A stretch of 64,000 bases of DNA. Source: Gammaproteobacteria bacterium. Its GTDB lineage: Bacteria; Pseudomonadota; Gammaproteobacteria; Pseudomonadales; Alcanivoracaceae. Below the pieces are notes generated by a model. That model was not told where the DNA came from. It saw only the letters and a list, made by a program, of their open reading frames with translations, and ran no database searches. Of this stretch, positions 44,246 to 56,152 are shown in pieces. Both the position numbers and the translations under genes were made by a program. The stretch spans positions 1-64,000 of the forward strand of contig JAGPVL010000015.1 in assembly GCA_018067045.1 (NCBI GenBank). The letters are read 5' to 3'. Each line of letters opens with the position of its first letter. Position 1 is the first letter of the stretch.

Positions 44246-45178
44246 ATGAGTAAGACAGCTTTTCTTTTTCCTGGTCAGGGGTCACAAAGCGTGGCGATGT
44301 TGGCCGACTTGGGTGAAGAGACGATGGTTCGCCAGACGTTTCAAGAAGCGTCTGGCGCGCTTGGTTATGATGTCTGGGCGTTGACTCAAGAGGGGCCAGT
44401 AGAGGCTCTAAACCAAACGGATAAAACACAGCCAGTATTATTAACCGCTAGCGTTGCATTGTGGCGTTTGTGGCAGCAGCGCGGTGGGCCTCGTCCTGAT
44501 TATTTGGCTGGTCACAGTTTAGGAGAATACTCTGCGTTGGTTTGTGCTGGCGTGCTGAATCTTGGCGATGGGGTGCGTTTGGTTGAAACCCGCGGTCAGT
44601 TAATGCAAGCGTCGGTGCCAGCGGGCACGGGCATGATGGCGGCAGTGTTAGGTCTTGAAGATGAGCTAGTGCGACACGCTTGTACTGAGGCTGCCCAAGG
44701 CGATGTGGTTGAAGCCGTGAACTATAATGCGCCAGGTCAAGTTGTTATTGCGGGTAGTACCGCGGCGGTTGAGCGGGCGATCGAGGCCTGCAAGTCGGCC
44801 GGTGCGAAGCGTGCCATGTCGTTGCCTGTTAGCGTGCCATCCCATTGCGCGTTAATGAAGCCTGCCGCAGAGCAGCTTCGCGATGTGATGGATGGGATGA
44901 AGTTTCATGCTGCCGAGATGCCGGTGATTAATAACGTTGATGTAGAGCAAGAGCAAGACATCGATAAGATTCGTGAGGCCTTGGTGCGCCAGCTTTACTC
45001 ACCGGTACGCTGGGTGGAAACCATTCAAGCCTTGATTGACCTCAAGGTTACCCATGCATACGAGTGTGGGCCGGGACGAGTGCTGGGTGGCTTAGTCAAA
45101 CGTATTGATCGCAGCCTGAGTGTGCAGGCCATGGACAGCGCGGCGGCGTTTGAAGCGGCATTAACAGGAAAGGAATAA
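44246..45178 (+). CDS. fabD: Malonyl-CoA:ACP transacylase FabD
   Basis: FabD transfers malonyl from CoA to ACP. At 310 residues it begins with FLFPGQGSQ and has the nucleophile elbow GHSLGEYSAL with Ser91. SLPVSVPSHCALM contains the catalytic His, and the C-terminal YECGPGRVLGGLVKRID is typical. It lies 78 bp after plsX and 4 bp before fabG. Confidence 0.97.
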   Translation: MSKTAFLFPGQGSQSVAMLADLGEETMVRQTFQEASGALGYDVWALTQEGPVEALNQTDKTQPVLLTASVALWRLWQQRGGPRPDYLAGHSLGEYSALVCAGVLNLGDGVRLVETRGQLMQASVPAGTGMMAAVLGLEDELVRHACTEAAQGDVVEAVNYNAPGQVVIAGSTAAVERAIEACKSAGAKRAMSLPVSVPSHCALMKPAAEQLRDVMDGMKFHAAEMPVINNVDVEQEQDIDKIREALVRQLYSPVRWVETIQALIDLKVTHAYECGPGRVLGGLVKRIDRSLSVQAMDSAAAFEAALTGKE

Positions 45179-45182
45179 AAGC

Positions 45183-45923
45183 ATGACAGATAAAAAAGTA
45201 GCCCTAGTAACGGGCGCAAGCCGCGGTATTGGCAAGGCCATTGCTGAAGAGCTGGTGGCGCAAGGCTTTATCGTTCTGGGTACGGCAACATCAGCGTCTG
45301 GCGCTGATGCGATTTCGGCCTATCTCAAGGCGCTAGGTAATGATGGCGCCGGTTTTGTCTTAAACGTGAGTGACAGCGAATCGGTGAGCGCGGCGCTGGC
45401 AGATATGCAGGCTCAGTTTGGTGCGCCTGTGGTGCTGGTCAATAATGCAGGTATTACGCGCGACAACCTTATGCTGCGCATGAAAGAAGAGGAGTGGGAT
45501 GACGTTGTAAACACCAACCTTAATTCCATGTACCGCCTGACTAAGGCGGTGCTAAAGGGGATGACAAAGGCGCGCTGGGGGCGGATTATCAACATCAGTT
45601 CCGTAGTGGGTCAGATGGGTAATGCGGGGCAAGCTAACTACGCCGCAGCCAAAGGTGGGGTAGAAGGATTCACTCGCGCACTTGCTCGTGAGGTAGGTTC
45701 GCGTAATATCACCGTTAACAGCGTTGCACCGGGGTTTATTCAGACGGATATGACCGATCATTTGCCTGAAAATCAACGTGATGCGATGTTGTCTCAGATC
45801 CCACTGGGGCGTTTGGGGCAACCGGCAGAAATTGCCAGCGCGGTAGCGTGGTTGGCCAGTGATGGCGCGGCTTATGTGACAGGCACGACAATTAATGTAA
45901 ATGGCGGTATGTTTACCGGCTAA
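45183..45923 (+). CDS. fabG: 3-oxoacyl-ACP reductase FabG
   Basis: FabG reduces 3-oxoacyl-ACP with NADPH. The 246-residue SDR has the cofactor motif TGASRGIG (10-17), NNAG (87-90) and the catalytic Ser140, Tyr153 and Lys157 (NYAAAKGG). The C-terminal NVNGGMFTG is typical of FabG. Its position between fabD and acpP is canonical. Confidence 0.97.
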   Translation: MTDKKVALVTGASRGIGKAIAEELVAQGFIVLGTATSASGADAISAYLKALGNDGAGFVLNVSDSESVSAALADMQAQFGAPVVLVNNAGITRDNLMLRMKEEEWDDVVNTNLNSMYRLTKAVLKGMTKARWGRIINISSVVGQMGNAGQANYAAAKGGVEGFTRALAREVGSRNITVNSVAPGFIQTDMTDHLPENQRDAMLSQIPLGRLGQPAEIASAVAWLASDGAAYVTGTTINVNGGMFTG

Positions 45924-46086
45924 GAATAACCCCTGATATCGCGCCATCTTATTGATTGCACGACGAAATATCAGGTAACAGATTGCTTTGGGGCGGAGAA
46001 CACTGCGGCTTGCAAGAGGCGGAAATGTTCACCTAGAATACCGGCCTGAGGTGGATGATCACCGACAACAGGAGATGGACAATATC

Positions 46087-46320
46087 ATGAGCAGCATCGA
46101 AGAGCGGGTTGCCAAGATTATCGTAGAACAACTGGGGGTTAAGGCCGAAGACGTTAAGCCAGAGGCTTCTTTCGTAGAAGACCTCGGAGCTGATTCTTTG
46201 GACACCGTTGAATTGGTGATGGCTCTGGAAGAAGAATTCGAAACTGAAATTCCGGACGAAGAAGCTGAAAAAATCAATACGGTTCAGTCCGCTATTGATT
46301 ATGTTAAGGCACACGCCTAA
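46087..46320 (+). CDS. acpP: Acyl carrier protein
   Basis: ACP carries growing acyl chains on a phosphopantetheine bound to Ser37 in [10 protein letters not shown]. The 77-residue acidic protein starts MSSIEERV, which sets the start at 46087. An ATG at 46075 in frame is directly abutted by the ggag site and is less likely. A terminator follows at 46343. Confidence 0.97.
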   Translation: MSSIEERVAKIIVEQLGVKAEDVKPEASFVEDLGADSLDTVELVMALEEEFETEIPDEEAEKINTVQSAIDYVKAHA

Positions 46321-46342
46321 TCCGATCCGGGATTGGACGTAG

Positions 46343-46379
46343 AAAAAGCCGCGGGTTCTTGGAGCTTGCGGCTTTTTTG
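46343..46379 (+). terminator. Intrinsic terminator after acpP
   Basis: The stem aagccgc/gcggctt with an extended loop is followed by a run of six T residues, 23 bp downstream of the acpP stop. Confidence 0.88.
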
Positions 46380-46649
46380 TTTCCGCGTTTTGCGGGCACG
46401 CATCGAGTGAGTGTTTAGCGGTTAGCATGGCAGTAGTGTTTGCTGTTGCGTCAGTGAATTGTGTTAATGGCGTGTTGAATATGGCTGCACTATTAGTATG
46501 TAGCGCGGGTTGTAGCTCAGTACTTAACTCAGTATGTAATACTAGTCGCGTAGACTGGATGCGTTCGAATAGCTGCACATGACGACTCTCGCAATTAAGA
46601 AGAGCGCATTAAGCAGGTTCGGCTTTGATACAAATGGAGGGTTGATCGA
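46380..46649. other. acpP-fabF intergenic region
   Basis: Together with the preceding terminator these bases make a gap of about 330 bp between acpP and fabF. I see no gene. A promoter for fabF is expected here because of the terminator, but no hexamer pair stands out. A ggaggg ribosome site is at the end, before the GTG of fabF. Confidence 0.5.
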
Positions 46650-47888
46650 GTGGCATTAAGGCGCGTGGTGGTGACCGGTTTAGGAATGTTGTCTCCGTTA
46701 GGAGTAGATGTGAAGAGCAGCTGGGAAGGCATTGTTGCCGGCCGTAGCGGTATTCGTTCCATCGAGCATTTTAACACAGAGAAATTTTCCACAAAGATTG
46801 CCGGGATCGTTCCTGCATTTGATATGGATGAATATTTGCAGCCGAAAGAGGCGCGCAAAATGGACATCTTTGTGCAGTACGGAATGGTGGCGGGTATTCA
46901 AGCTGTTCGTGACAGTGGCTTGGTTGCGACGTCGGAGAACGCGGGACGTATTGGCATCGCGGTCGGTTCTGGTATCGGCGGGCTTACCGGAATTGAAGAA
47001 AATCATATCAAGATGCTTAACGGTGGGCCGCGTAAAGTGTCGCCCTTTTTCGTGCCAGCATCGATTATTAATATGATTGCCGGCAACTTATCCATTGAGT
47101 TCGGTTTTAGAGGGCCCAATTTTGCGACGGTCACCGCTTGCACGTCCGGCACGCATAGTATTGGTTTTGCGGCGCAACAAATTATGCTGGGAACGGCGGA
47201 CGCAATGGTTGCCGGTGGCGCCGAAAAAGCATCTTGTGAACTGGGTATTGCAGGTTTTTCTGCCGCTCGGGCGTTGAGTACACGTAATGATGATCCACAA
47301 GGCGCTAGTCGTCCTTGGGATAGAGATAGAGATGGCTTTGTTTTGTCTGACGGTGCAGGCATGGTCGTGCTGGAAGAGTATGAGCACGCTAAAGCTCGTG
47401 GGGCGAATATTTACGCTGAAGTGATTGGCTTTGGCATGAGCGGCGATGCTTATCATATGACTTCGCCACCGGAAGACGGTCATGGCGCGGCGGCATCCAT
47501 GCGCAATGCGCTGATCAGTGCCAACATCAATCCGGAGCAAGTGGATTACATTAATGCGCATGGCACCTCGACCAAGCTTGGTGATCAAGCGGAAGTGCTT
47601 GCCGTGAAAAATGTTTTTGGTGATGCGGCAAAAACGGTTGCGGTGAGTTCGACAAAGTCGATGGTCGGCCATTTGCTTGGTGCGGCGGGCGCGGTGGAAG
47701 CTATTTTTTCGATTTTGGCGATGCGTGATAATGTTGCGCCACCAACGATTAACCTTGCCAGCCCTGATGAAGGTTGCGATCTAAATTTTGTGCCAAACCA
47801 CGCGCAAGAACGCAAAATCGATATTGCGTTGTCTAATTCATTTGGCTTTGGTGGAACCAACGGCTCATTGGTTTTTCGTCGCGTTTAA
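46650..47888 (+). CDS. fabF: 3-oxoacyl-ACP synthase II FabF
   Basis: FabF condenses malonyl-ACP with acyl-ACP during chain elongation. The 412-residue protein has the nucleophile Cys164 in [11 protein letters not shown], and the two catalytic His residues in [11 protein letters not shown] and [15 protein letters not shown]. The C-terminal [14 protein letters not shown] is intact. It starts with GTG preceded by ggaggg. Its stop overlaps the pabC ATG by one base. Confidence 0.97.
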   Translation: MALRRVVVTGLGMLSPLGVDVKSSWEGIVAGRSGIRSIEHFNTEKFSTKIAGIVPAFDMDEYLQPKEARKMDIFVQYGMVAGIQAVRDSGLVATSENAGRIGIAVGSGIGGLTGIEENHIKMLNGGPRKVSPFFVPASIINMIAGNLSIEFGFRGPNFATVTACTSGTHSIGFAAQQIMLGTADAMVAGGAEKASCELGIAGFSAARALSTRNDDPQGASRPWDRDRDGFVLSDGAGMVVLEEYEHAKARGANIYAEVIGFGMSGDAYHMTSPPEDGHGAAASMRNALISANINPEQVDYINAHGTSTKLGDQAEVLAVKNVFGDAAKTVAVSSTKSMVGHLLGAAGAVEAIFSILAMRDNVAPPTINLASPDEGCDLNFVPNHAQERKIDIALSNSFGFGGTNGSLVFRRV

Positions 47889-48724
47889 TGGCGCCGCCAC
47901 TTACATATATACCGGCGAACGACAGAGGCTTGGCGTACGGCGATGGGGTTTTTGAAACCCTGCGGCTAAGCGCCAGCGGCGCGCCGCTGCGCGCGTTACA
48001 TAAAGAGCGTATGCGTCAGGGAGCGGCTCGGCTTTCGATTCCTTTCGACGGCGAAACGTTTGATCGTTACCTCGATGCTTTAATTGAAGAAACGGTTGAA
48101 GGAGCGAACGGCGCTTCTAGCGCTGCGGCTCAGCAATCCGGTGTTGCGAAAATTATCCTAACCCGAGGCAGTGGTGGGCGGGGTTACGCTGCACCTGCTG
48201 CAATGTCTCCGCGCTGGATTACGCAGCGCTTCCCCTTTGTTAGCAGACCCGCACGACAACGTGATGACGGTTTGGCGCTTGGGCTATGTCGAGAGCCGGT
48301 TGCCGATCTGCCAAGTCTTGCTGGTCTAAAGCACCTTAATCGTCTTGATCAGGTGCTGGCTCAGCAGCAGGTGTCGGCTGCTGGTTGGGATGAAGGCATG
48401 CTGTTGGATCAGCGCGGGCGGCCGCTTGAACTCACCAGCATGAATCTATTCTTCCGTTTTGCGAATGAGTTGTTTACGCCAGATTTACGAAGTGCCGGGG
48501 TAGCGGGTGTGGCGCGCGCGTGGTGTCTGCAGCATGCCTCATCTCATGGCGTAACTTGCCGACAGCAAAATGTTTCTTTATCGCGTTTACGTGAGGCCGA
48601 CGAGGTTTTTGCCTGCAATAGTGTTGCGGGTATTTTGCCGGTCCGTAAACTAGCGCTCTGGCAGTGGCCTGTGGGTAAGCTCGCTCGGTCATTGCAGAGA
48701 GAATTTGACGCGTTATTCGTCTGA
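47888..48724 (+). CDS. pabC: Aminodeoxychorismate lyase PabC
   Basis: PabC splits aminodeoxychorismate into 4-aminobenzoate and pyruvate for folate synthesis. The 278-residue PLP fold-type IV enzyme has DRGLAYGDGVFETLR, the PLP Lys in GLKHLNRLDQV, and the late NSVAGILPV motif. It sits between fabF and mltG, as in E. coli and Pseudomonas. A Ser/Ala-rich loop (GANGASSAAAQQSG) around residue 72 is somewhat longer than I would expect. Confidence 0.94.
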   Translation: MAPPLTYIPANDRGLAYGDGVFETLRLSASGAPLRALHKERMRQGAARLSIPFDGETFDRYLDALIEETVEGANGASSAAAQQSGVAKIILTRGSGGRGYAAPAAMSPRWITQRFPFVSRPARQRDDGLALGLCREPVADLPSLAGLKHLNRLDQVLAQQQVSAAGWDEGMLLDQRGRPLELTSMNLFFRFANELFTPDLRSAGVAGVARAWCLQHASSHGVTCRQQNVSLSRLREADEVFACNSVAGILPVRKLALWQWPVGKLARSLQREFDALFV

Positions 48725-48961
48725 TATTTGGGTTGGACTGGCGTGCTGAGCATGACTTCTCGACGGTGACTTGCTCAATACTTCTGGCGAGCAGGGCGCC
48801 ACTGGACTAACTTCCCGTTATTCGGCTGTAGCAACTAGGAAGTATGAATCCTTGTGGGTTGGGACTTCTAAGGTTGTTGTCATAAAGCGTCGTGTTGCTC
48901 AGTGGGCGATAGTGGTGCGGTTCTGAGTATATAGTTCGATAGAAGAGGTCAGAGTGAATCA

Positions 48962-50678
<1,717 letters not shown>

Positions 50679-50727
50679 GAAACAGTGAGGCTCAAGCCCC
50701 GTTCAAATAAGATAAGGAAGAATCCCG

Positions 50728-51738
50728 TTGAGTGATAAGGCCGCCATGCAGGTCGCGGCGCCGTGGCATCGAAAGGTGCTTCAGGAGCTTTTGACGCAGC
50801 ACAAAGAAGGGCGCTTGCCTCATGCGTTACTGCTCTGCGGCGCTAAAGGCACTGGCAAGCGGCGACTGGCCAAGGCGTTACTCGAAGCCATTCTCTGTCG
50901 CAGCCCCGTTGGTGGCTTGGCTTGTGGTGCCTGCCAGACGTGCCACTTGAGTGCCGCGGGCTCTCATCCCGATTTAGTGGTTTTGCAGCCGGAAGAAGAA
51001 GGTAAGGCTATTCGCATCGATCCTGTGCGGGCATTGGTTGAGTTTTGCAGCCTTACGCCACAGTACGGTGATTATCGTCTCGCCCTGGTTGCCCCTGCTG
51101 AAGCAATGAACCGTAACGCTCAAAATGCATTGTTGAAGACGTTGGAAGAGCCAGGTAATAACACCTTGTTGCTGTTGCTGAGCGACCAGCCTGGTCGCTT
51201 GTTGGCGACAGTGCGTAGTCGTTGTCAGTTACGCATGCTGGAGAAACCGAATCATGGGGTTGCGTTAAGTTGGTTAACCGACCAAGTGGGGCAGCCAGAG
51301 CGCGCTGCAGCGCTGCTGTCGTTGGCCAGTGGCGCGCCGTTGCGCGCGTTATCATTAGATGGCAGTGAGTGGTTTGCCGAGCGTGAAAAGTTGCTTAAAC
51401 AGTGTTTATCGTTGCTGGCAGGTCGTGTACCAGCCAGTATGGCGGCGCAATCGTTTGTGAAACTCGATGTCTCTGGCGTGTTAGACGCGCTGTATGGCTG
51501 GAGTCACGACGGGCTGCAATACCTTGCCCGCGGTCGCGAGCCAGAGGATCAACAATTATCCGAATTGCTGAAAAAGCTGGCTGATCGTGCCGGTTCAGAG
51601 CGACTGTTGGCCTTTGCCGAGCAAGTGGCCCGTTGCCGCCGCTGGCTGGCCAATGGTAATAACCCAAATCGTGATCTGATGTTCGAGCAGCTACTTCTCG
51701 TGTTGGTTGGCGTTGACGCAGGCGTATCGGCCTTCTAA
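50728..51738 (+). CDS. holB: DNA polymerase III subunit delta prime
   Basis: The delta prime subunit is part of the clamp loader. The 336-residue protein has HALLLCGAKGTGKRRLAKALLEAI in place of a functional P-loop and the zinc module C-x(n)-C-x2-C-x2-C (LCRSPVGGLACGACQTCHL). The sensor segment NALLKTLEEPGNNT is conserved. It starts with TTG, preceded by aaggaag. Confidence 0.95.
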   Translation: MSDKAAMQVAAPWHRKVLQELLTQHKEGRLPHALLLCGAKGTGKRRLAKALLEAILCRSPVGGLACGACQTCHLSAAGSHPDLVVLQPEEEGKAIRIDPVRALVEFCSLTPQYGDYRLALVAPAEAMNRNAQNALLKTLEEPGNNTLLLLLSDQPGRLLATVRSRCQLRMLEKPNHGVALSWLTDQVGQPERAAALLSLASGAPLRALSLDGSEWFAEREKLLKQCLSLLAGRVPASMAAQSFVKLDVSGVLDALYGWSHDGLQYLARGREPEDQQLSELLKKLADRAGSERLLAFAEQVARCRRWLANGNNPNRDLMFEQLLLVLVGVDAGVSAF

Positions 51739-51771
51739 TCTGCAGGCAGCATCTATAACGGAGTAATAACA

Positions 51772-52122
51772 ATGAAAATGCCAGGTGGTGGTGGCGGTGG
51801 CATTCTGTCCTTAACGATCAAGGACAAGGCGATCCTCTACTCGGCTTATATGCCGTATATCAAAAATGGTGGTTTGTTCATTCCGACCAACAAAGATTAC
51901 AAGCTCGGTGACGAAGTGTTCTTGTTGCTCAACCTGATGGATGAGACCGACAAGATTCCCGTCGCGGGCAAGGTTGTCTGGGTGACGCCGAAGGGCGCGC
52001 AGGGTAACCGTACCGCAGGTGTGGGTGTGCAGTTCTCCGATCAGGATGACACCGCGCGCCGCACAATCGAAAACTATTTAGCAGGATCACTGGAGTCGGA
52101 CCGTCCGACCCATACGATGTAA
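51772..52122 (+). CDS. pilZ: PilZ domain protein
   Basis: The 116-residue protein is a PilZ-type factor of the group that supports type IV pilus assembly in Pseudomonas. It has the Gly-rich start MKMPGGGGGG, then YIKNGGLFIPTNKDYKLGDEVFLLL and GKVVWVTPKGAQG. The arginines needed for c-di-GMP binding in other PilZ domains are not evident at the N-terminus. It lies between holB and tatD, as in P. aeruginosa. Confidence 0.94.
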   Translation: MKMPGGGGGGILSLTIKDKAILYSAYMPYIKNGGLFIPTNKDYKLGDEVFLLLNLMDETDKIPVAGKVVWVTPKGAQGNRTAGVGVQFSDQDDTARRTIENYLAGSLESDRPTHTM

Positions 52123-52125
52123 TTT

Positions 52126-52944
52126 ATGCTCCCACTCGCAGGGCTGGTGGACTCTCATTGCCACCTAGATCGACTTGATCTGACTTCTTACGACCAGAAC
52201 TTCAATGCCATGATGAAAGCCACCCGCGACGCGGGTGTCTCTCATATCTTGTGCATTGGCGTCGATTTGGAAACGTTTCCCGATGTGCGCACATTGGCCG
52301 AGCAGCATGCCAATGTGCATTGCACAGTGGGTGTTCATCCGCTGTATAAGGACTCACGGGAGCCAACCGTAACTGAACTTGTCGAGTTGGCGCAGCACCC
52401 GCGCGTTGTCGCCATTGGCGAAACCGGCTTGGATTACTTTTACGCTAAGGGTGATAACGGCTGGCAGCGTGAACGTTTTTCAGCGCATATCGAGGCGGCG
52501 GCACAAACCGACTTGCCCTTGGTTATTCATACGCGTGGTGCGCGTGCCGACACCATTGCCATGCTGAGAGAGGCCGCTGGCCCACAAGGCACTGGTGCAG
52601 TACGTGGTGTGTTGCATTGTTTTACCGAAGATCTCGATATGGCAGAACAGGCGATCGCGCTTGGTTTTCGTATTGCGATTTCGGGTATCGCCACCTTTAA
52701 TAACGCTGCGGAGTTGCGCGATATTATTAAAGCGTTACCGATAGAAAGTTTGTTGATTGAAACAGACTCTCCTTGGCTTGCGCCGGTGCCGTATCGTGGA
52801 AAAAAGAACGAACCGCGTTATGTGGTTGAAGTGGCAAAGCTGGTTGCCGATCTAAAAGGGTTAGCGGTGCAGGAAGTAGTCGACCGAACCCGTGAAAACT
52901 TTTTCTCTCTTTTTAGTAAGGCGCAGCCGGAGTCGTTGACATGA
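52126..52944 (+). CDS. tatD: TatD family metal-dependent DNase
   Basis: The 272-residue TIM-barrel hydrolase has the metal-binding DSHCHLDRLDL, VGVHPL, the Glu in AIGETGLDYF, two His in VIHTRGA and LHCF, and the final Asp in IETDSPWLAP. TatD-type proteins are 3'-5' exonucleases or related metal hydrolases. It starts 3 bp after pilZ and overlaps rmuC by 4 bases. Confidence 0.93.
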   Translation: MLPLAGLVDSHCHLDRLDLTSYDQNFNAMMKATRDAGVSHILCIGVDLETFPDVRTLAEQHANVHCTVGVHPLYKDSREPTVTELVELAQHPRVVAIGETGLDYFYAKGDNGWQRERFSAHIEAAAQTDLPLVIHTRGARADTIAMLREAAGPQGTGAVRGVLHCFTEDLDMAEQAIALGFRIAISGIATFNNAAELRDIIKALPIESLLIETDSPWLAPVPYRGKKNEPRYVVEVAKLVADLKGLAVQEVVDRTRENFFSLFSKAQPESLT

Positions 52945-54263
52945 ATAATCTGAGCCAATGGCTAATTCCACTCGCTAGCGTGTTACTCGGTCTTGGCGCG
53001 GCGTTGATGATGGTGTGGCTTAGTCGTCGCAATGAAATCAGCTCTGGTGAAGTACACCTCCAAGCAAGTCTTGCCGAAGAAAAACAGCAGCGTGCGTCGC
53101 TGTCGGAAAAACTGGAAGAGTCTGCTCGGCAGTTACAGCAGGTACAGAGCCAGCTTGGCGAAGCGCAAGCAGAAAAAGCGCGCTTAGAAGAGCGCGAAAA
53201 GAATCAGCAGGAAAAGCTCACCTTCTTAGAAAAAAGCAAAGAGCAGCTTAAGCAAGAGTTTGAACAGCTCTCTGGTAAAATTTTTGAATCACGCAGTAAG
53301 CAAATGCAAGATCAAAACCGTACTGGCATGGAAGGTTTACTTAAACCATTTCGCGAACAGATGAGTGAGTTTCGTTTGCGCGTTGATCAAATTCATAGCG
53401 ATGAAGCGCGGCAGCAAGCGGATATGTTGGCGCAGATACGTAATTTGCAGGCGCTCAATAATCAAATGGTTGAGGATGCCCGCAATCTCACCAATGCGCT
53501 TAAGGGGCAAAACAAAGCGCAGGGTAACTGGGGTGAACTCATTCTGGAGCGAATTCTCGAGTCCTCTGGGCTGACCAAAGGGCGCGAGTACGATACGCAA
53601 ATTTCTCATAATGATGAAGAGGGCCAACGTAAGCAGCCGGATGTAATTGTGCGCTTGCCGGACAACAAAGATGTCATTATCGACAGCAAGGTTTCACTGG
53701 TTGCGTGGGAGCGTTATTGCACTAGTGAGGATGACGTAGAAAAAAAGCAGGCGCTCGATCAGCATGTTTTGTCACTGCGCAATCATGTGCGTGGCCTGAG
53801 TGAAAAACGCTATGAGGAAATCGATGCGTTACGCAGTTTGGATTTTGTGTTGTTGTTTGTTCCTATTGAAGCGGCATTTTTAACGGCTCTGTCGGGAGAT
53901 GATGGGCTCTATAACGACGCCTATGCGCGCAATATTATTATTGTTAGTCCAACGACGTTACTGGTAACGCTCAGAACGATTAACAATATTTGGCGCAACG
54001 AATATCAGAATCGCAACGCATTGGATATTGCTGATCGCGCCGGCCGCATTTGCGATCAGATTGCTTTGGTGAGTGAGTCATTGACAGATGTGGGAAGTCG
54101 AATAGATCAAGCCCATAAGTCTTGGCAGAAGGCCAGTGAAAGGCTTAGCAGTGGCCGCGGGAATCTTTTGCGTCAGGCCCATCAACTGCAGGATCTTGGC
54201 GTAAAAGCGAAACGCGCTTTGCCTGCTCCGACAGATGAAGAAAGCGAAAGCGAATCTGAATAA
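52941..54263 (+). CDS. rmuC: DNA recombination protein RmuC
   Basis: RmuC limits rearrangement at inverted repeats in E. coli, probably as a nuclease-like protein. The 440-residue product has one N-terminal helix, a coiled coil (about 30-110), then the RmuC domain with GNWGELILERILESSGL, PDVIVRLPDNKDVIIDSKVSLVAWERY and LLFVPIEAAFL. The PD-(D/E)xK-like DSK is present. The C-terminus is acidic. It is the last gene of the mltG-to-rmuC series. Confidence 0.94.
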   Translation: MNNLSQWLIPLASVLLGLGAALMMVWLSRRNEISSGEVHLQASLAEEKQQRASLSEKLEESARQLQQVQSQLGEAQAEKARLEEREKNQQEKLTFLEKSKEQLKQEFEQLSGKIFESRSKQMQDQNRTGMEGLLKPFREQMSEFRLRVDQIHSDEARQQADMLAQIRNLQALNNQMVEDARNLTNALKGQNKAQGNWGELILERILESSGLTKGREYDTQISHNDEEGQRKQPDVIVRLPDNKDVIIDSKVSLVAWERYCTSEDDVEKKQALDQHVLSLRNHVRGLSEKRYEEIDALRSLDFVLLFVPIEAAFLTALSGDDGLYNDAYARNIIIVSPTTLLVTLRTINNIWRNEYQNRNALDIADRAGRICDQIALVSESLTDVGSRIDQAHKSWQKASERLSSGRGNLLRQAHQLQDLGVKAKRALPAPTDEESESESE

Positions 54264-54291
54264 GGCCTATGGTTTAAAGGCAGCCGACAAT

Positions 54292-54329
54292 AAAAAACGC
54301 CCGAATGCCTGGGGGAAGGAGTTCGGGCG
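54292..54329 (-). terminator. Intrinsic terminator read on the minus strand
   Basis: An 8-bp stem (cgcccgaa/ttcgggcg) has a run of six A residues to its left, which becomes a T run on the minus strand. It is suited to end transcripts of the aminotransferase gene and could weakly act on rmuC. Confidence 0.7.
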
Positions 54330-54709
54330 AACGAGTCAGGAGTTACTTACGCTACAAACTTATGTATGCACGCCTTAGGGCGCAAAACCTTGAGACGATT
54401 ATACCTCTGGCTGTAGCACCGGAACTAATCAACAAGATCGTTCCGACAGATCAATCCTTACTTGTTAAGTAGGCTAACTCAATGCCACGGCGCTGAACGG
54501 TTAAAGCAAAAAGTCTTGAGCTTCTTCTCTGCTATTACTTCATGTAATAAGTGGCTTCTTCAATGCCGTTTAGACGGGTTTTTCAGCCGCTGGGTGTTGC
54601 GATCTGAGCAATTCGGCGCAAAAAAGTGCGTCGTTATGGAAAAGAAATAGCAGCTTATTTCGCCCTGTATCAGATAAACGGTTAATTTCACCCAATGCTG
54701 ACGCGGCAG
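54330..54709. other. Intergenic region between rmuC and the aminotransferase gene
   Basis: No gene is supported in these 380 bp. Short open frames have no recognisable motif or ribosome site. A small RNA here cannot be excluded. Confidence 0.4.
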
Positions 54710-55846
54710 TTAGCGCGCCTCAGCAAGAATCCCATCAAGTACCTGCAGCGCGCGATCGAGCACATTAAAAGGTGTGTAAAAGTGTGGCGAGAAGCGAATG
54801 CCGCCGCCCCGCGGCGCACAAATCACCCCCGCGCTCATCAGTGCCCGATAACAGGTTTGTATCTCCATGCTTTCCGGTACAAAGGTGATGATGCCGGCAC
54901 GCATATCGGCGCGCAGTGGCGTAGTTAGCGTGAGGCCTCGTTGGGTTAGATTGTCTGCCAAGTAATCAATCCGCTTGTTCACATCCTGGGTGATCTTCTC
55001 AATGCCAACTTCGAGAATGAGCGACAGGCTGGCGGAGAGGGCATGTGCGCACAGCATATTGGGGCTGCCACATTCGAAGCGCTTACCGTCTTCTGCTGGT
55101 TGCCAGTCACGCTGGCTGTAGTCGCCGGCATTGGCAATCATATGCCAGCCAAATTGTTGCAGCGCTAGCTCAGCACGGCGTTCCGCACGGCAGTAGAAGA
55201 GTGCTAGGCCTTCTGGCCCGAGCATCCATTTGTGTCCATCGGCAATGACAAAGTCTGCGCTAATGGCACGGACATCCATCGCCACAACACCGAGGCTCTG
55301 AATCGCATCAACACAAAATAAAATGTTCCGCTGTTGGCACGCTTGGCCGAGCTTGGTTAGGTCGAGCATGATGCCGGTGCCGTATTGAACCGAGCTGATT
55401 GCCAGTAGCCGAACATCACCCGTCATGGCGGCAATGATCGCATCTTCTGGGTTTTCGCCACTGATATCGACTTCCTTCACGTGGACGCCAAGATGCGAGA
55501 GGGCCTGCCAAGGAATGCGATTCGAAGGAAACTCTTGATCGCTAATGAGGACAACGTCGCCTGGTTGCCAATCGAGACCGCCCGCGATGAGCGAGAGTCC
55601 CTCTGAAGTGTTTTTCAGCAGCGATATATCGCCGACGGAGGGCGCGTTAATCAGTTCGCGCATCTGTTCACGTAAGGTTTGCTCCAGCGCTGCCCAACGT
55701 GGGTACCAGCGGGCGCCTTGGTGCAGATTCTCTGCCGCGAAGCGGCATACCGCGTCATGGGTGCGCTTTGGCCACGGCGCTACGGCGGCGTGGTTAAGAT
55801 AAAGTAGGTCATCAGCTTGTGGAAACTCAGTGCTCCAGTCTTCCAT
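54710..55846 (-). CDS. Class V aminotransferase, PLP-dependent
   Basis: The 378-residue protein is a fold-type I class V PLP enzyme, related to cysteine desulphurases and isopenicillin-N epimerase. NHAAVAPWPKRTHDAV near the N-terminus, the PLP-binding Asp in VDAIQSLGVVAMD and the Schiff-base Lys in ADGHKWMLGPEGLAL are visible. There is no catalytic Cys loop of IscS/SufS type that I can identify, so the substrate is unknown. The start at 55846 (MEDWSTEFP) has agagag upstream. It is divergent from the TetR gene. Confidence 0.88.
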   Translation of the reverse strand: MEDWSTEFPQADDLLYLNHAAVAPWPKRTHDAVCRFAAENLHQGARWYPRWAALEQTLREQMRELINAPSVGDISLLKNTSEGLSLIAGGLDWQPGDVVLISDQEFPSNRIPWQALSHLGVHVKEVDISGENPEDAIIAAMTGDVRLLAISSVQYGTGIMLDLTKLGQACQQRNILFCVDAIQSLGVVAMDVRAISADFVIADGHKWMLGPEGLALFYCRAERRAELALQQFGWHMIANAGDYSQRDWQPAEDGKRFECGSPNMLCAHALSASLSLILEVGIEKITQDVNKRIDYLADNLTQRGLTLTTPLRADMRAGIITFVPESMEIQTCYRALMSAGVICAPRGGGIRFSPHFYTPFNVLDRALQVLDGILAEAR

Positions 55847-56152
55847 GATACGGCTCTCTTGGTGTTGGTGGTTCTGCTGTCGTATGGCGCAGGTCAAGCG
55901 AGTGGGTCTTACTCAGTCGGTGCGGCGCTGTGTATATTTGTACCTTAGTCTGTAGGGTGCCAAGGCATAGCGAATACGACGCGGTGTTTGTTAAGCTGGA
56001 TTCTGGCCGCGTTGGCGCTGAATTTCAAAGCGTAAAACGGCGATGACAGGTGGCGAAATCGTGCGTTTCCGCTAAACTGGCGCCCTAAATTGCCGTGTAT
56101 GCAGTCGGTCACGCTATTTTCTTCCTTACCTTGCTTACGTCTGGAGACGACA
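55847..56152. other. Divergent intergenic region, aminotransferase and TetR genes
   Basis: These 306 bp hold the start regions of both divergent genes. No palindrome typical of a TetR operator was obvious to me, and no promoter could be chosen with confidence. Confidence 0.4.

Noticed and set aside
54462-54650. A 62-codon open frame between rmuC and the aminotransferase gene
   Set aside because: No ribosome site and no recognisable family; kept only as an intergenic region.
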